The notes: generated by a model from the letters alone, not told the origin. 64,000 nt of DNA from Dirofilaria immitis (GCA_024305405.1 JAKNDB010000064.1:744001-808000), one strand, 5' to 3'. Counted from the stretch's first letter, positions 25,380 to 40,100 are shown. Numbers and translations: made by a program.

Positions 25380-26640
25380 ATAATAGGAAAGAAATTCGGA
25401 TGTTATTTTTTTTTCATGTCCGGCATAAAAATAAAATTTTCGGGAAAGACGAACTGAACAAATTGAAATTGGATAAATAAATGTAAGATGAAAGCAGTTA
25501 ATGTGCATCAAAATAAGTGCATGTCAATAAGATATTTTTTTATCTCTCTGATCATTACTGATTAGTAATCTGTCTAATGTTGTTATCGCTATTACATTAA
25601 GATTGAACAGCACGAAGTGATGCGAAATGGTTCTTATTTGCTATTACCTGTCTGGTTTGTTTGTTTTTCCTCGATGATTGATTGGCCTAATTGTCACGTC
25701 TGTTTGATCGGCTGTTTCCATTGGTAATAGTTGAGACAATGAAGAATGGCTGTTATTCGCTTAATTATTTTTGGAATCGCTGTTCTAATAACGGCAATGT
25801 AAACTGGTAATATTGGATCTGAGTCTCAATTACGCTATATCGGAAAAACGGAAGTAATTTTTGAAATAAATTTTTCGTCTCAAAGTGATTGGTATGTAGA
25901 AATTTGTTCTATTATGTAAATTTTTCTAAGATATCTTAAATATTCGCTAATCTAATTCATTGTAAATCATCGTTTTTGTTGAAAATTAGCAAACCCATTC
26001 ACGTTTGTTGTATAGGCGTGTAATTGCTTGCTCACAAGGCGTATAATTGTTTGCACACAAAGCTATCTCTTGAAAATCAGTGCAGTACTATTCGGAATAA
26101 ATTTGTCTACTCAAAACACAGTTTAGTTTAAAATACACGATTTGATGATTTTCTGCAAAAGTAAATTTGGCAATATATAATCTGTTTTCGATTGAAAAAA
26201 ACTTATTTTTACAGAAATTCATTAAGAGAAAAAATACTTAGACTTTTATGATTGCCGTTTGTTCCGTATCTTTTAATTAGCAACTGAAGTTAAGGCTCAA
26301 TAACAAAAAGCTTATTTAGAATCCATTCTAATTTTATTACTTATTTTCTGAATGCGTAATTCTGATTTTCAAGAATAATTCCCATTTTTAAAATAATTTT
26401 AATTTTTATTGCGATCTATCATTATTGCATGACATCTTTCAACAATACACTGTTTTCTATAAAAATTTATATAAAAAGTATATTTATGATGATTAAGAAT
26501 AATGATCATTCATTTAGCTCAATCAGAAGAGGTATGAGCACAATAAAGTTGGAAAAAATGTGAGAATGCAATTTTACTTAAGGACACATTGCTAAAATTC
26601 ATTCATTCTCATGCAAATTTTGCATAATTATGCTTTGTTT
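25380..26640 (-). repeat. Inverted, partial copy C of the duplicated block
   Basis: The reverse complement aligns with about 740-1,905 of copy A (and its counterpart in copy B). The most similar part is 26,060-26,620. It includes R11, the equivalent of R1. It is more diverged than copies A and B are from each other, so it is the older duplicate. Confidence 0.85.
25549..25815 (+). repeat. Hairpin-bearing element, copy R11
   Basis: Lies in copy C and corresponds to inverted R1/R5. The first block GATTAGTAATCTGTCTAATG is perfect. The terminal stem CGCTGTT ... AATAACG is weakened by a wobble and a mismatch. Confidence 0.75.
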
Positions 26641-28151
26641 TGTCATCCATTATTGTATGAGCTAAACAAATCATCAAAGAACATAGAATCCTTATGCTAT
26701 TTTTAAGATTTCAAAAATCTTCCTACCTACTGTCGAAAGATCCGAAGATACAAGTTATTTTATGATGTAAATATGATGAAATAATCAAAGGATATACAGT
26801 AGAAATTTTTATTATCTCTGAGGTAAATTAATCATTTGTTCAATTTCAACACAAATGGTATTTATTCATTTCTCGATCTGTAAATAAAGCATTTTTTTGT
26901 TCTGATTGTTTATTAACGCTTTCCCGAATTTCGCTCTATCAACTCCTGACATCAATAAGCCTCAACTAACTTTCCTAGAATTAAAGAGAAATTCAGACTA
27001 TCGGCTGCGTTCAATGTATCATAGTTGCGGCGAATAAAATCTGTCATAACAAATTTTCATTACACAAAAATCTCTCTCCAAGCTTTAAATTCTCCAATAT
27101 CACAGATAAAATATTTTATAGCTTCTGATAAATGCCTTGGAAATTGGAAAAGCTGATTTGAAATTGAAATTAATGGAGTGCATATGAGAAGGCAAAGCGC
27201 TGACCTTTATTATGATAAGATGGTGTCAAAGTTTAAAAGCTAAACTAATCAAAGTTGGGCGTAATTATCTTTCAAGCTAAAGTTTTGACCTTTAAAAATA
27301 GATGCAATAAAAACATTGGGAGAATCTTTCTGAACAGAAAATCTTTTTTTTCTATTAAATTTTTATCTTGATTTTTCGAAATTCAATAATAATACAAACT
27401 TTTTCAATCGATGGAATGCAGAACGTAGTTGGATGTCTTGAAAACAAGTTGACATAGAGAATTTGTAAAAGAAAATTTAAAAGAAAAGATTTTTTATTTT
27501 TCTTTACTTACTCTTACCAATGATGCCGGTGATATTTGACAAAACCTGAATGATTTCCACTTATTTATGCAATATTAAATATAACTTTCTATCTTTATTC
27601 TTTGATTTTAATTTTACTATTATTATCAAATAGATAACAATTTTTTCGCATTTTTTACTAACTGCGAGCATCTCGATAAGGCTAAAATTTGGAAAACATT
27701 TAAAAATTAAAAGTAACAATACACTGCATAAAAATGATAATAAATAAGTATCTTAGCATAAAAATATCAAATTGAGATCATAAATGAATGAATGTCTTTT
27801 GCATGATTGTTTGATATTCATATTTACAATAACCTGCTCTTTTCGGATAATTGCCGCCCACTTCGAGGCGTGAATGAATTACTATGCCGTATCAAATTCC
27901 TGAAAAATTGCATTTTTGATAAGACTATTATGAATCACACCAAGAATAAACTGATGGTTTTTGGAACGTTCAAGGATTTGAAAAATTTAACATTTCAATT
28001 TCAAATCATGAGCTATACCAAATCGTTCCTTTTCATGTCAATTATCTTCTCTTCCTAAACTACATTTAAATAAGGCCTAAATGAATATTGAGTAATAAAT
28101 TGCGAAAAATATTCTATTCTTCTGTTCGTATGCTAATCTGTTTGACTATTT

Positions 28152-31100
28152 TTAGTGGAAGAAATTCTTTCCAAACCTGCGACTAAGAATGTTCAGTGAA
28201 GTTATATGGGGAAAGGTAAGCGATGAATCAAACGGTTCTGCAAAATCGTATAATCCTCCATTAAGATCCTTCAAATGTGATGCATAAGAATTGATATTTG
28301 TACAACCACGTTTTCCTCCAGTTACCGAAAATATTCGATTCGATTTTATTCCCGCACTACTATAAACCGATACATCTTTACTGCTTCCATAAGCTGCAGT
28401 AATAACTAAACCCATCTCCAAATAATTTTTCAAGTGAAGTACCTTCTGCCTAAAAATGAAAATTTGTAAGTAAAAATCAAAATTATCATCTGATAGAATT
28501 CAGTAATTTGAAAATTCAAATTGGACAATTTCTCGTGAATTAGAAAAACTGACCTGAGAGGATCTGTTGAAAATGATGGAGTAAAAATAAGAAGACCATT
28601 AGGAAAATTATGAAGCGCAAGCCATAAAGCTACAACTTTATGCTGCATGTCAGGCCTAGCGGTAATATAGATAATAGTATAACCCTAAAAATATTTTAAA
28701 TTTGCCAACTTCTGTCATTACTATTAAAAGATTAATTACTTTGCAATGGAAAAAAAGAAAAACTGACTGACCAAATCATGCCAGTATCGTACCACATCAA
28801 CAACTCCCGGTCGAACACGAGGATCACGACCCGTAACAGACACTGAAGCAGTAAGTGATCCATCAACACTAAACACTACGAATTGTTCTCCAGGTGGCGC
28901 GACAGCAATATACAAATCCAAAAAGAGTGATCTCCATGTACTATCAATTTCACACAATGCATTCCGACCGGTAATCGCTTTGTAAACTGAAATAATACAT
29001 CAACATTGCACTTCTTTGAATAAATTTAAAGAAATTTTTTTTTCTATGCTACAAAATAAGTCATATATTCATGAAACTAGCAGAAATATCGCATAGAAAA
29101 ATATATATATCTTTGATTGTTAGAAAATCTCATTATTAGCCTAAGAAGTAATTAAAAACTTCAAATATAATTTTGCCATGAGGGAATAAAAAATTAGAAC
29201 AGAAATTAAATTAAAATTTAAACTAAAATAAAGATTAGGAGATGAATATTTTAACAAATTCAATTTCATTATTTATGCAAAACGAGAAAAAAATAATTGA
29301 AGAAAACCTCAAATGTAATTTTGCCATGAGAATCAGTAACATCTGTTTTAACCAGCTGCCAATCACCTCCAGTAGATCGCATATAAGCAGAAATATTTTC
29401 ACGATTTAAAGTTACTAAATCCATCGGTCCATAACAAAATCGTGCATGGATTATCTGTTCACTTCCTTCTATGCAAATAACATCGTTACCGCTAAAATTT
29501 GGCGCTAAATTGGCAATCTGAAAAATTTCTCTTCCCTTTTTCAATATCAATAATTTGAACTTTAAATTACACTAAACTGAGTACTTGTTCCAAAAAAATT
29601 TATATTTTTGGAAAACAAAAATTTAAACTACTAGCCTTATATTTGGCTCTTTTCTTGTTCCATATTGCAGGGCCAAGCTTAATTTCTGATGGAATTTTTG
29701 TAATATTAGTCAAATTTATTGGATGCATACTTTGTGAGTGTAAAAATTGTCTGAAAATACTATTGCTTTTAATATATTACGTAAGCATTGATGAGTATTA
29801 AATACCATTTTGGTTTTAAGAAGAATTTTTTAGCCATTCTTAATAAAGCTCTGAAAATTTTTAAAAACATGCCCTCTACTTCAAAATACAATCTTAGAAA
29901 TGAGAGAGAGATATCAGTATAGTAATGCATGGGTTTTTTTATACAAGAAGCTTTCGGATATCAACTATTAAGCTGTATTATTGAATTCAATAATTAGACA
30001 TTACTGTCCTAAAATGTAAGATGTTCATTTTCTTCTGATCATAATATTAAACTGACTTGAGAATAAAGCAGCAACATCATCACTTTCCCAATATGAAGCA
30101 TGAAGAACATTTGGAAGGGATGATGACGGCAAAGTAATCATAGCATGCGGACAATGCAGTATATGATCGATACGATGATTACCCCAAAGTAATGACGAAT
30201 CAAGTATACTGTAAAAGAAAAATCATTTGAGGAATTAACAAATTTTTCAAATAAAAAAATGACATACATAAATTAAAAAATATATCAAAAATATTTCATT
30301 CTTAAATGAAAAGCTAAATGTAACATTGATTAAAGAGCTGATACTATTTTTCTTGAATTATCACTTTTGAAGATGTTTCAATCATTTACTTGTCGTTATT
30401 TGCAACAGCATCAGCGTTATTGTTATAACGAGGTACATTCATGGGTAACAACATTGAAAATTGAGGATTTAATACTGGTTCAAGTCGAGCTCCACATGCA
30501 TCTATCGAATAGTAAATATTGAATAACTGATTATGTGCCAATGATTCAATTTCTGCAAAGGAATTAAAAGATTTTAATTTCAAACCAATTTTCAGTGCAA
30601 GGAATTAAAAAAATAGATATAAGTTCTTTCAACTTTTGATATTGTAGAAATAGAGAAACATGTACCGCAACCATGAAATTTTCGATTAGTCAAAACAAAA
30701 GCCAAAGGACAACCAAGAAGGAATGTCATGCTTGGACGAAAAACCAAAGACTCCTGCGCACTCTGCAATAAATTCACCTCAATTATAGTTACCGATTATC
30801 AACAAAATGTTGCGTATATTACCATCAGAATCCTATATATTCTTAGTAAAAGTGAATTATACTTTTATTATTTCATTTAACAAAAATTCAATATGATAGT
30901 CAGAAAACTGAATTTTTTAAACTTATCCCCTTAAAAATTTGAATTTAAAGAAAAAGTTTGGAAATTAATTATTTAAAACAAAATCAAAAAATTAACATAC
31001 ATCATTTGAAGAAGTTTCTGAATAAGATGTTGATCGAGAGCAACTTCTGAACTTTACCGTCGATGGTGCTGACAAATTACGCTGTAATTTACTGCTATCT

Positions 31101-34100
31101 GTCATCCAATCACTTTCTTCAAACTGTAAAATTGTAAAATTACGAAGAAAAAAATTAGATATTTAATTTTATTTTAAAGAATAAAAGAGGATTTAATATA
31201 ATCTCATTCAACAAAATGCTAAATCAAATCTACCCATCCATAGAAAGATAAACAATCATTCATAGCACATAATATGTTAATATTTTTGATTTAGGGTTTC
31301 CACTCGTAAATATGACGTAGGTTTTTAGATTTTTTAAAGATTCCAAAAATATGTGACAGTATACCGCCATCTTCATTATAATGTAATAAAATATGATATT
31401 TCTTGATAAGGTTTGACAAGATTTTATCACTGTTATTATTATTATGTACTAATAAGGTTATTTTTTTCTTATTATAAAAACTTAATCACCTCTCGCTTAT
31501 TCTTGTTTGCAATGATATGAGACTTGATGGAAAGATTACTAGAATGTCGAGAAACAATTTGATAAGATTGTTGCATATGGCAGTGATTTCCGGAGCGCTT
31601 CAGACATTCATGCAACAAAATTCCACCCAAATAATCACCCACAGCAAATATTTCACCTCTAAAATTTTGTCCAGCAGTTGAATGCATAAAATGATTATAT
31701 GCCTCATTAGCTCGCTGCAACGTACTCCGAACAGCCTGGAAATAATTTTTTAATTTTAAGGTAAATATGGAGCTATGTACAAATTAATTAATATGGATAT
31801 TTATTGATTCTATCATTAAGTTAGTAAAGAGATAAATTTGTTGTATTCGATATTCTAAAAAGGAAATATTTTTGAGATTTCATGATAATAATTCATTCAT
31901 TTTACTAAAAATATTGCATAAGGAATAGAATAATATCGATTATTAATAATTATGATTAAAATAAAGACTTATTATAAACTTTGCTTAACAATTATTTTGA
32001 GAATTAAGCAACGATTTTCTTCCCTTTTGATATTAATCTACTTAATATTAAAAAATTATTTAGCGCGTGCTATCATGAAAGATTCAATTTTCATTACCAC
32101 TCCTTCAAATAATCATTCGTGCTAAGAAATGAAATCAATTAAATTTTCCATTTCTTTTGCATTTCATCCAATTTTTATTTCATCCATTTTGTAACTTCTT
32201 ACGCAATAAATTCCATTTTTAGCAATTACAATAAATTAATTTATATTGCGATGATAGTAAAAATCTTACAGCAGTAAAAAAATATCGAATAAGAATAATT
32301 TTATACTAAATTTTGGGGTTTTAAACGAGCATAAAAGTAAACATTATCATTAATAAAAATTAAATTAATATCTTTGTGTTTCCTTATCTTTTATTTTTTT
32401 TTGAGTTCATGATTGGCATCTCTGCGAAAACATTTTGGAAAAAGCAAGAATTAAAAATATGGAATTTTGACTTTTAAAATCTTGTTATTAAATTTTCATA
32501 TCTTCATAAAGAAAAAATGCATCTCACCATTACTATAATCTTATTCAATATAATAATGATATTAATAAATTTCAAAACAATAAAAAAGCTACCAATAACC
32601 TAAAATTTAAGGAAGATATTTCTCTTCCTTCATCCCTGCTATACCATTTGAATTATGGAACAAACCTCAAAATAACACTGAGATGAAGAAAGCAGTAATG
32701 CCAATGATGGATGAGCAAGACCATATGTAGGCGTAATTGAAATCAAATGTAAAGCTGTATCGGCGAATTCTTGACCGCATGATACTTGTAAAAAGTGAAC
32801 ATGACCTTTCAAGTATTCGTAATCTGCTGCAATCTGTTTTTCTATCGTTAAACGTAAAGAATTCGGATCTGCTACATTTTGATCTGTTGAAATCTGAAAA
32901 AGAAAAGTGATATTCATGTATTATTTTTATATTACGAAAACATAAGTATCATCTTTTAATCAATCATAGGGACAGTAATATTTTGATTATTAGAAAATCA
33001 ATTGTGCAGTGTTATTAAATTTTATTCGCCTTTTCAATCTATTATTTTGTCTTATTTCTTTAGATTTCTAAATTTCCATTTATATATTACAAATCTTTTC
33101 TCTAATCTTGGATTACATAGAGTTATATATAATATGCAGGAAAGTTATTCACGAAAAAACTAATTGTAGTGAAATCGTAATGGAACATTTACATTATTCA
33201 GTACTTGCATTTCGTTGCAGCATATAAACTTATTTGCATATAATCAGTTGTTTGCTTTTTTTTTCTAATAAATCACATTTGTAACTTTTTTAAGCATTGC
33301 GGAAGATAAAGATTTATGATGATTTTTTAAACTAATTTTCATGATGATTTTAAATACTACTGATAGTGCGTTAATTTCAGCATTATTTTAATTAAAATGA
33401 TACAAGTTCGTTTTAATTGGTTACTTTTTATAACAAAGCTAATAACATGTTCTTTTTTGCGAGAATTAATTATAAAATTAAATAAAATATATTTCATATT
33501 TCAATCATCGAATTTGATATAGTTGATATTGATATAATAATGTAAGAAAAATATGGCCAAACATTACCAGTCTTGTAGTCTCAATCCTAAACTAATTGAT
33601 TTATTCTTAGTTTCGTCAGATCGCAGATAACACTAATTGAGATAAATATAGATAATATTAATTTGCATAATCCTTGCCTAAAATTGCATTTAAATTTAAA
33701 TTTCAGTATTATGCAGCAAATAAATCAATTATTTCTATCAATGAAACCGAAGTATTTTATAATATAAATATGAAGAAAGAATTAAAATATTTCGTATAGT
33801 AAAGATTGTTTTATTTAATATTTCTCTGAACAATATAAATCATTTATCTATATCTAATCATTTGGTTTAATGCAAAAACTTTTGTTCTTTTATCTCTCAA
33901 TTTATTAATAGAGCTTATGTTTAGAATGTTAAAATCAACATTAACTATTTGGAATGCTGCAAGAACTAAAGTTATATACACTGTTTGAAGTATTGTAATA
34001 AACATTGTCTATCTCTATCCTTTGTTCTGATAATCATCAATCCTTTGCATAATTAAATATTGTAAGCTATTACTCCAAGAATCATTCACATAAAGAACTC

Positions 34101-37100
34101 GGTTGAAAAGGATCAATATCAGTAATATTAGTTTAATTTCAGTTCTAATTTAGCCTCAAGAAAAAGCTTCGATGACACCAATTTAATAACAGAAGAACAC
34201 CACTGAATGATAGACAGTTATATATATATAGACAAAAAGCAAAAGAAAACGACGGTCTCAAAAAGACGGTATAACAGCATTGTGAATATTCATCGAAAAG
34301 AAAACAACGGTCTCAAAAGACGATAATATCACAACATTGTGAATATTCATTCATACGATTGTTTTGATATCCTTTATTATTTATTGCATACTGTTAGCTT
34401 AGTTTGTGTTATCATGTAAGTGCTATGTCTACAAAATCCTAATAAGATCAGCAAAACCTATTGTTACTTGTAACGAATGATCGATAGAGACTGGTAAAGG
34501 TTATAGTTGATTGTATGATATCATATAAAGCTAATAAGGGCCACTGTCTATAATATCGTATAAAGCCAGTTGTGTCTTATATTCTTAAATTTCGGTCTTA
34601 TTTAAATTCAAAAATTTGATATACAAGAAAAAAAGGATCTATTAAATTATTTGTGTGGATTGGAATTTCTTGATGCTTGAGACTCCATTTATACATTCAA
34701 CAATAGCTGTTATTGTTCTTATAACAATTTTGATATATTCAAATTTACTTATATCTTAATATTTTTCAACTTATAGAAAGTAAATTAAAAAAAAAGTTAG
34801 CGACATTTAAAAAAATTTTAGCCAAAAACTCACATCTGAGAAAATATCATCGTAGAAGATGATTACAAGTAAAGAAGTATTACATGTATTAGGTGCCACC
34901 GTTGTAATTTGTTCAATTCGAGATGATAATAGTGTTTCATGGCCACTAGTAAGCGACATTTCCGAATTCCATTTTTTTAGCGATTGAGAATCTTCTGAGG
35001 TTGGATTACATTCTACACAATCGAAATAAATTGATGAAGAACTAGATAAAGATGACCGTGCCATTAATTTTGATAAATGTTCCGCTGCCTGAAAAGATGT
35101 ATAAAAAGTTCTTCTTGTCTCGGAAAAATGGACAAAAATTGCTTGTGAGTTATTACAATTTTTTCGATAAACGAATGAAATATTCAACAAATGACGCAAA
35201 AGTATATGATTTGTTCTTTGCAATTTTTATGAACTGATAATCCTGGAAAAATTGATTAACAATGGTATCACATCGAATCATTTCGTTCAAATCACTCCTG
35301 ATTTAAAATGTTAATTGGTACTTGTAAGTATTATCAGGAAATTTAATGGATATATCTAGTTTTCATTTCCTCCCAATGAAACATATCTTTAAAATGATAA
35401 GCAATTAATTTATGCACTAAATAAACCACATTGATGTAAAATTGATCTAAAAATTTAATCGATGAAAAATTATCACATCTCTTTCTAATTCGCGTATATC
35501 CTCTAGCGTAAGGCCATCCCATTCATCTTGCCATGCCCATGCTTGCTTATGAGCTCTTAGCATTGTATTACGCAATGCATAGCTATGTATCCAGCGTTCC
35601 GCACGAGTTTGTAAACCCCAAAATCGAAATTCAACCTAAAAAATTCCTAATATTCCATAACTTCGAAATTCATTTCGTGAAATTCATATAGGAGTTATCA
35701 GATGAAATTTTTGAATTAGCTAAATAAAATTCTAAAAATTCTATGGTAAGTGAAATTTCGCGCTTTTCTTTAATTATTGTAAAGACTTTCAATAGTGCAA
35801 CGCACTTTGCAAAGTTTATAAGCACACATAATAGGCTTTCCATTTTTAATGCAATCTTCAACCCAATCTTCTTTGAGTGGTCCACGACCAGTTTTTATAC
35901 TATGATATAATTTTGGATCTTCTTCAGGAATATAATCATACGATGATAACGCATCATTTACAAAATCCATTACATCTATAATTTGAAACTTACATTTACC
36001 AACTTCTTGCAAATATTTATCAAAAGAAAATGGTAAAATTTACATCTAAAATTAATTTCATAAATTAAAGTATTTTAAAAGAATTTTTATAGATTTCTAA
36101 ACCTAATTGAAATAACTATTTTTTAGAATTAAAATGATTTCAAAAATTTGAAAAAGTATAGTAATCCAGAAAACTTACCAACAATTCGATTTTTTAATTC
36201 ATCACCAGTAAGCTCGAAAACATTTTCTTGATTACCGGCATCATTGTAATACTTCGTTTCCACTTCAATATTGAAACGATCCAAAAATGGCGATGAATAA
36301 CGTGTTTTGTATAGGGATATGCGTTCCACGCCTCTTCATACGCTTCCAATGCATTTGTCGGTAATACGCTACGTAACCATACTTTAGAAAAACAATAACG
36401 TGAATTAGTTAAAGTATCTATATTTAATGGTTCGAATATTTTAAACATGCTTGCTAAATATAAGAATTTTTCTAGAAAAATCGTCGTAATATTTAAATTA
36501 TTTTTAACAAAATTGCTATCCTTAGATGATATACAATGCAAAAATTTCATATTTCATTATCATTACATTACCATATTTATGATCTTCGAAATTGAATCCT
36601 TTCGTATTCAAAACAATAAGAGGAAGAAATATTTTAATGGAGCTCTGCTTAAACTTTTTATGATTTTAATGACTGTGTTTACGAAATATCTTGCTTGATT
36701 TTTGCTTTTTTCTTTTTAATCTATCAACAAAATATACATTTCTTTATGCTTCTTATAAAAATTCATTGCTTATTTGATCAATTTCCTAAACTTTCATTTT
36801 TACGATGCTAATTAACTTTGTTTGATTCAAAAAGAAGGAAAACATAAAAAACAAAAATAAAAGAGAAAATGAATGAATGATTTGTTTTGCTAAGTTATTA
36901 TCAAATTTCCCAACATCACGAAAAAAATGTAAGCAAATTAAAAATGACAACAGTTTTTAGCAAATAAAAGAAAATCTCTTCAACTACTAAATTAATTAAT
37001 CTAATTTGTGTTTTTTTTTCCAAAAAATTGTTGCGAAAATCTTTAAAATAGCTCGCTAGTTAGCTAAGTGATTTACCAGAGAAATATTAATATAAAATGA

Positions 37101-40100
37101 AAATTATGATAAAGCATTCTATTTTCTATCAAATTAATTTGTTCCTTTCTATTTTATTAATATCGCGATCATCAATCACTACAGTAATAACTAAAACAAT
37201 GCATATTTTCTCGCTTCATTGTTATATTATGATTTTTTTGTTTTTTTGTTTTTTTGAAATTATCCATTGAAGTATGAAATGTGAAATTCATACTTACCTG
37301 GAATTCTTTTGCCAATATGATAAATTTTAAATGTATATTGACCGGAGCCACCCGGACCATTGCTATATGGTTTATTAGTAATAATTTCCACACCACTACC
37401 TTCACCCAAACTTTCTTGCCGACTTTTTTCTGCAAAAATTTCTAGCGAATAAAATTTAATCATTAATTATTTATTCGAACAAATTCCATTCGTTTTATCA
37501 TTTCTTTAAAAAGAAAATTTTTATTTTAAAATTTTACTCTATCTTTGCATGCAATATTAATGTATCATATGCTATTATTTCAAATTTAAAATTTTCAAAA
37601 TGATATTGAGAGAAAATTTTTCGTATTCGTTTTATGCCTAAAATATCGGTTTGCTTTTTTTTCTAATATTGACAAGAAAAAAAATCATTCGCTATTGATG
37701 ACGCATGAATATTTCATAGAATGTAAATCGATTTCTAATAATTTATTATTCAGGAATAATTTTCGTTCTTTTTATTTTTTTTTCTTTCCTACCATTTTCT
37801 CATATGATGTTTTTCTTGTTTTTAAAATATTAATTATTGAAGAGAATTTCGCTATAACATAAATATTAAATAGCAACTTAAAAAAAAAAAAAAAACAAAA
37901 CAAAACATAGTGTTAGTATGTCAATCGTTAATGACTAATCATTAACGAAAATAATTTCAGTTGCAATAATAAGAATTCTCGACAGATCAATCAATTTACG
38001 TTAATTTCATTTGAATTTTTCTTTAAATTTGTAATGACTTTATTGCTGAAATTCGCCAAACGCAAAATATTGACAGATCAAATATAAAATACTGACGGAT
38101 CGGTAAAAATCAAACGATATTAATTACAATTTCACCAAACATATGTTTAGAACGATTAATGAAAATAAAGATTGATCCTTTTTTCTTCAACAATTTGACA
38201 ACTATTTTAACAATTTTTCTTTTTGTTCTCTTTTTAAATTATCAATTTCAAAATTTCAAAAAAAAAAAACTTTTAGGTTTTTTCATCATCATATTATCAT
38301 TCATTTATTTTATTTGATCAACAGTTCCATAAATCGGCATCTAATTTTTAATAACGTCCATTAAAGCAGTAATTCAAAACAAGTTTTGTTTAATGAGAAA
38401 ACTAGTTTATAGCTTATTGTTAAATTAAGTATATCTTAAAATATAGTGACTTTGTGTGAAGAAACACCAATCTAGAATTTTCGAATTCAATAAAACAAAC
38501 TTTACGTTGGCTTATTTTATGGAAATTAAAAAAAAAAAAAAAAAAAAACTAAATTGTGAAAAATAAAAAGCACTTTAATTTTCCAAAAGATATTTTGTGA
38601 ATATTGAGTTTATAACAAATATGCGACAACACATAATATGTCCCTAATATGCTATATTTCTAATGATTAAAATTGCTGATTTGAAATCTAAAATTTAGTT
38701 ATTAATAAGTATTTGATTATTAAGATTAAGCCATCATAGGAATCAATATTATTAGGCAATTTGAAAGCAATCCAATTGTTAATCTCGTAAAATAGGAAAA
38801 AGAATTATAATGATGAATTCAAGCTTGCTTTCAATTTAAATGTGCTAAAAAGAAAATATGCAATCAATTTGCTTCTATTGAACTTAGCAATTTACAAAAA
38901 AAAATTTATAAAAAAAGTTTTGATAATCAGGAATCTACTTAATCATATATTCCGCTTTTGCAAATTTAATCATCCTTTTACATGTGGACAATCTTCTAAT
39001 GCCAAATTTAAAAAAAAAACGAAAAAATGAAAAAGAAAGAAACGATTAGCATTTTTGAAAATAAAGAAAAAAGGACAATATTCAATGCATACAAATTTAT
39101 CAAGCATATCAAATAGAATAGTTTTATTTGATAAAATAATTATTCAAAAAATTTTAAAATTCGATTGACAATTGTTGTAGAAAAAATAGAATCATTTCCA
39201 AATTTGATAGTATGCAAGCAGTGAAATTTTTAGCAAACAAATAAAAGAAAAAACTTGAGCTTTTTTTTTTTTTAGGAAAAAAGTGAATAATTGGTGATCG
39301 TTATTGTAAAGATTTAATCTCAGTAAAAAAAGAAATCAGTAAAAACTTTATTCATCTTGATATTAAGATTGATAACTTCCTTTTAATTCATTAAAATCAA
39401 ATTGACTGTATTTCAATCAAATGTTGATAAATAACTTCTTATTTCGATGAATAAATTTCAGATGATTACTTGACCTGTATTAATTATTTGAATGATAAAA
39501 TATATATGTATAAATTCATTAATACCATGATACATATAATGAATGATATCAATGAGTAAATTTTCGAGAAAAATCTTTTCATTGATGAATTTCAATTGAA
39601 ACTTCTTTATAAAATAACATAACGTTTTATTCTTATTTAAATCTATCACTTCTTATGATTAAAAATGTAATTGTACATAGATTATGGAGAAAAGTGCTTT
39701 TCAAATGTAGCGAGAAAAGCTTTCGTCTAAGATTTTACATTTTATGATTTCAAACTTTTAAAGCATTTAAAATAATGAAATAGGAGATGTAGGAGAAGAG
39801 AAGAAAGAAAGTAAAAGATCTTTTTGTGAACAAAATTTCGTTATTACGAAAGAGCATATTCTCGAAAAATATATCAAATTTCCTAAAGATAAAATTCATT
39901 TTCCAAATATTCCAATTTTTCCCATATTAAATAATAGATATGCGATAAACAGATTCAACAAAACAACAGCAAATAATAAGCCTAGCCTAGAAGAGTCGGG
40001 AAAATTCATGAATTTCAAAAAAAAACGTTTCTTCCTATTTCTCATTCCTTCTTCAAAATAAAAATGAATAATTTTTTTGTCAAAATTATCAAAATAAACC

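Larger units (their letters stand above)
21537..28151. other. Gene-free repeat-rich interval
   Basis: Apart from elements R9-R11, the inverted duplicate and the compositionally odd stretch at 22,620-23,160, I find no gene. The part next to 28,152 should include the 3' untranslated region of the minus-strand PITPNM gene. Confidence 0.5.

Noticed and set aside
27807..28058. 83-aa plus-strand open frame beside the PITPNM 3' end
   Set aside because: Low-complexity Phe/Lys/Asn composition typical of chance frames in AT-rich DNA. It lies opposite the likely PITPNM 3' untranslated region.
34807..35223. The longest open frame in the window, taken as a single 138-aa gene
   Set aside because: Only the part at 34,834-35,088 is coding, as an internal PITPNM exon with clear AG and GT borders. 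The rest is intron sequence.
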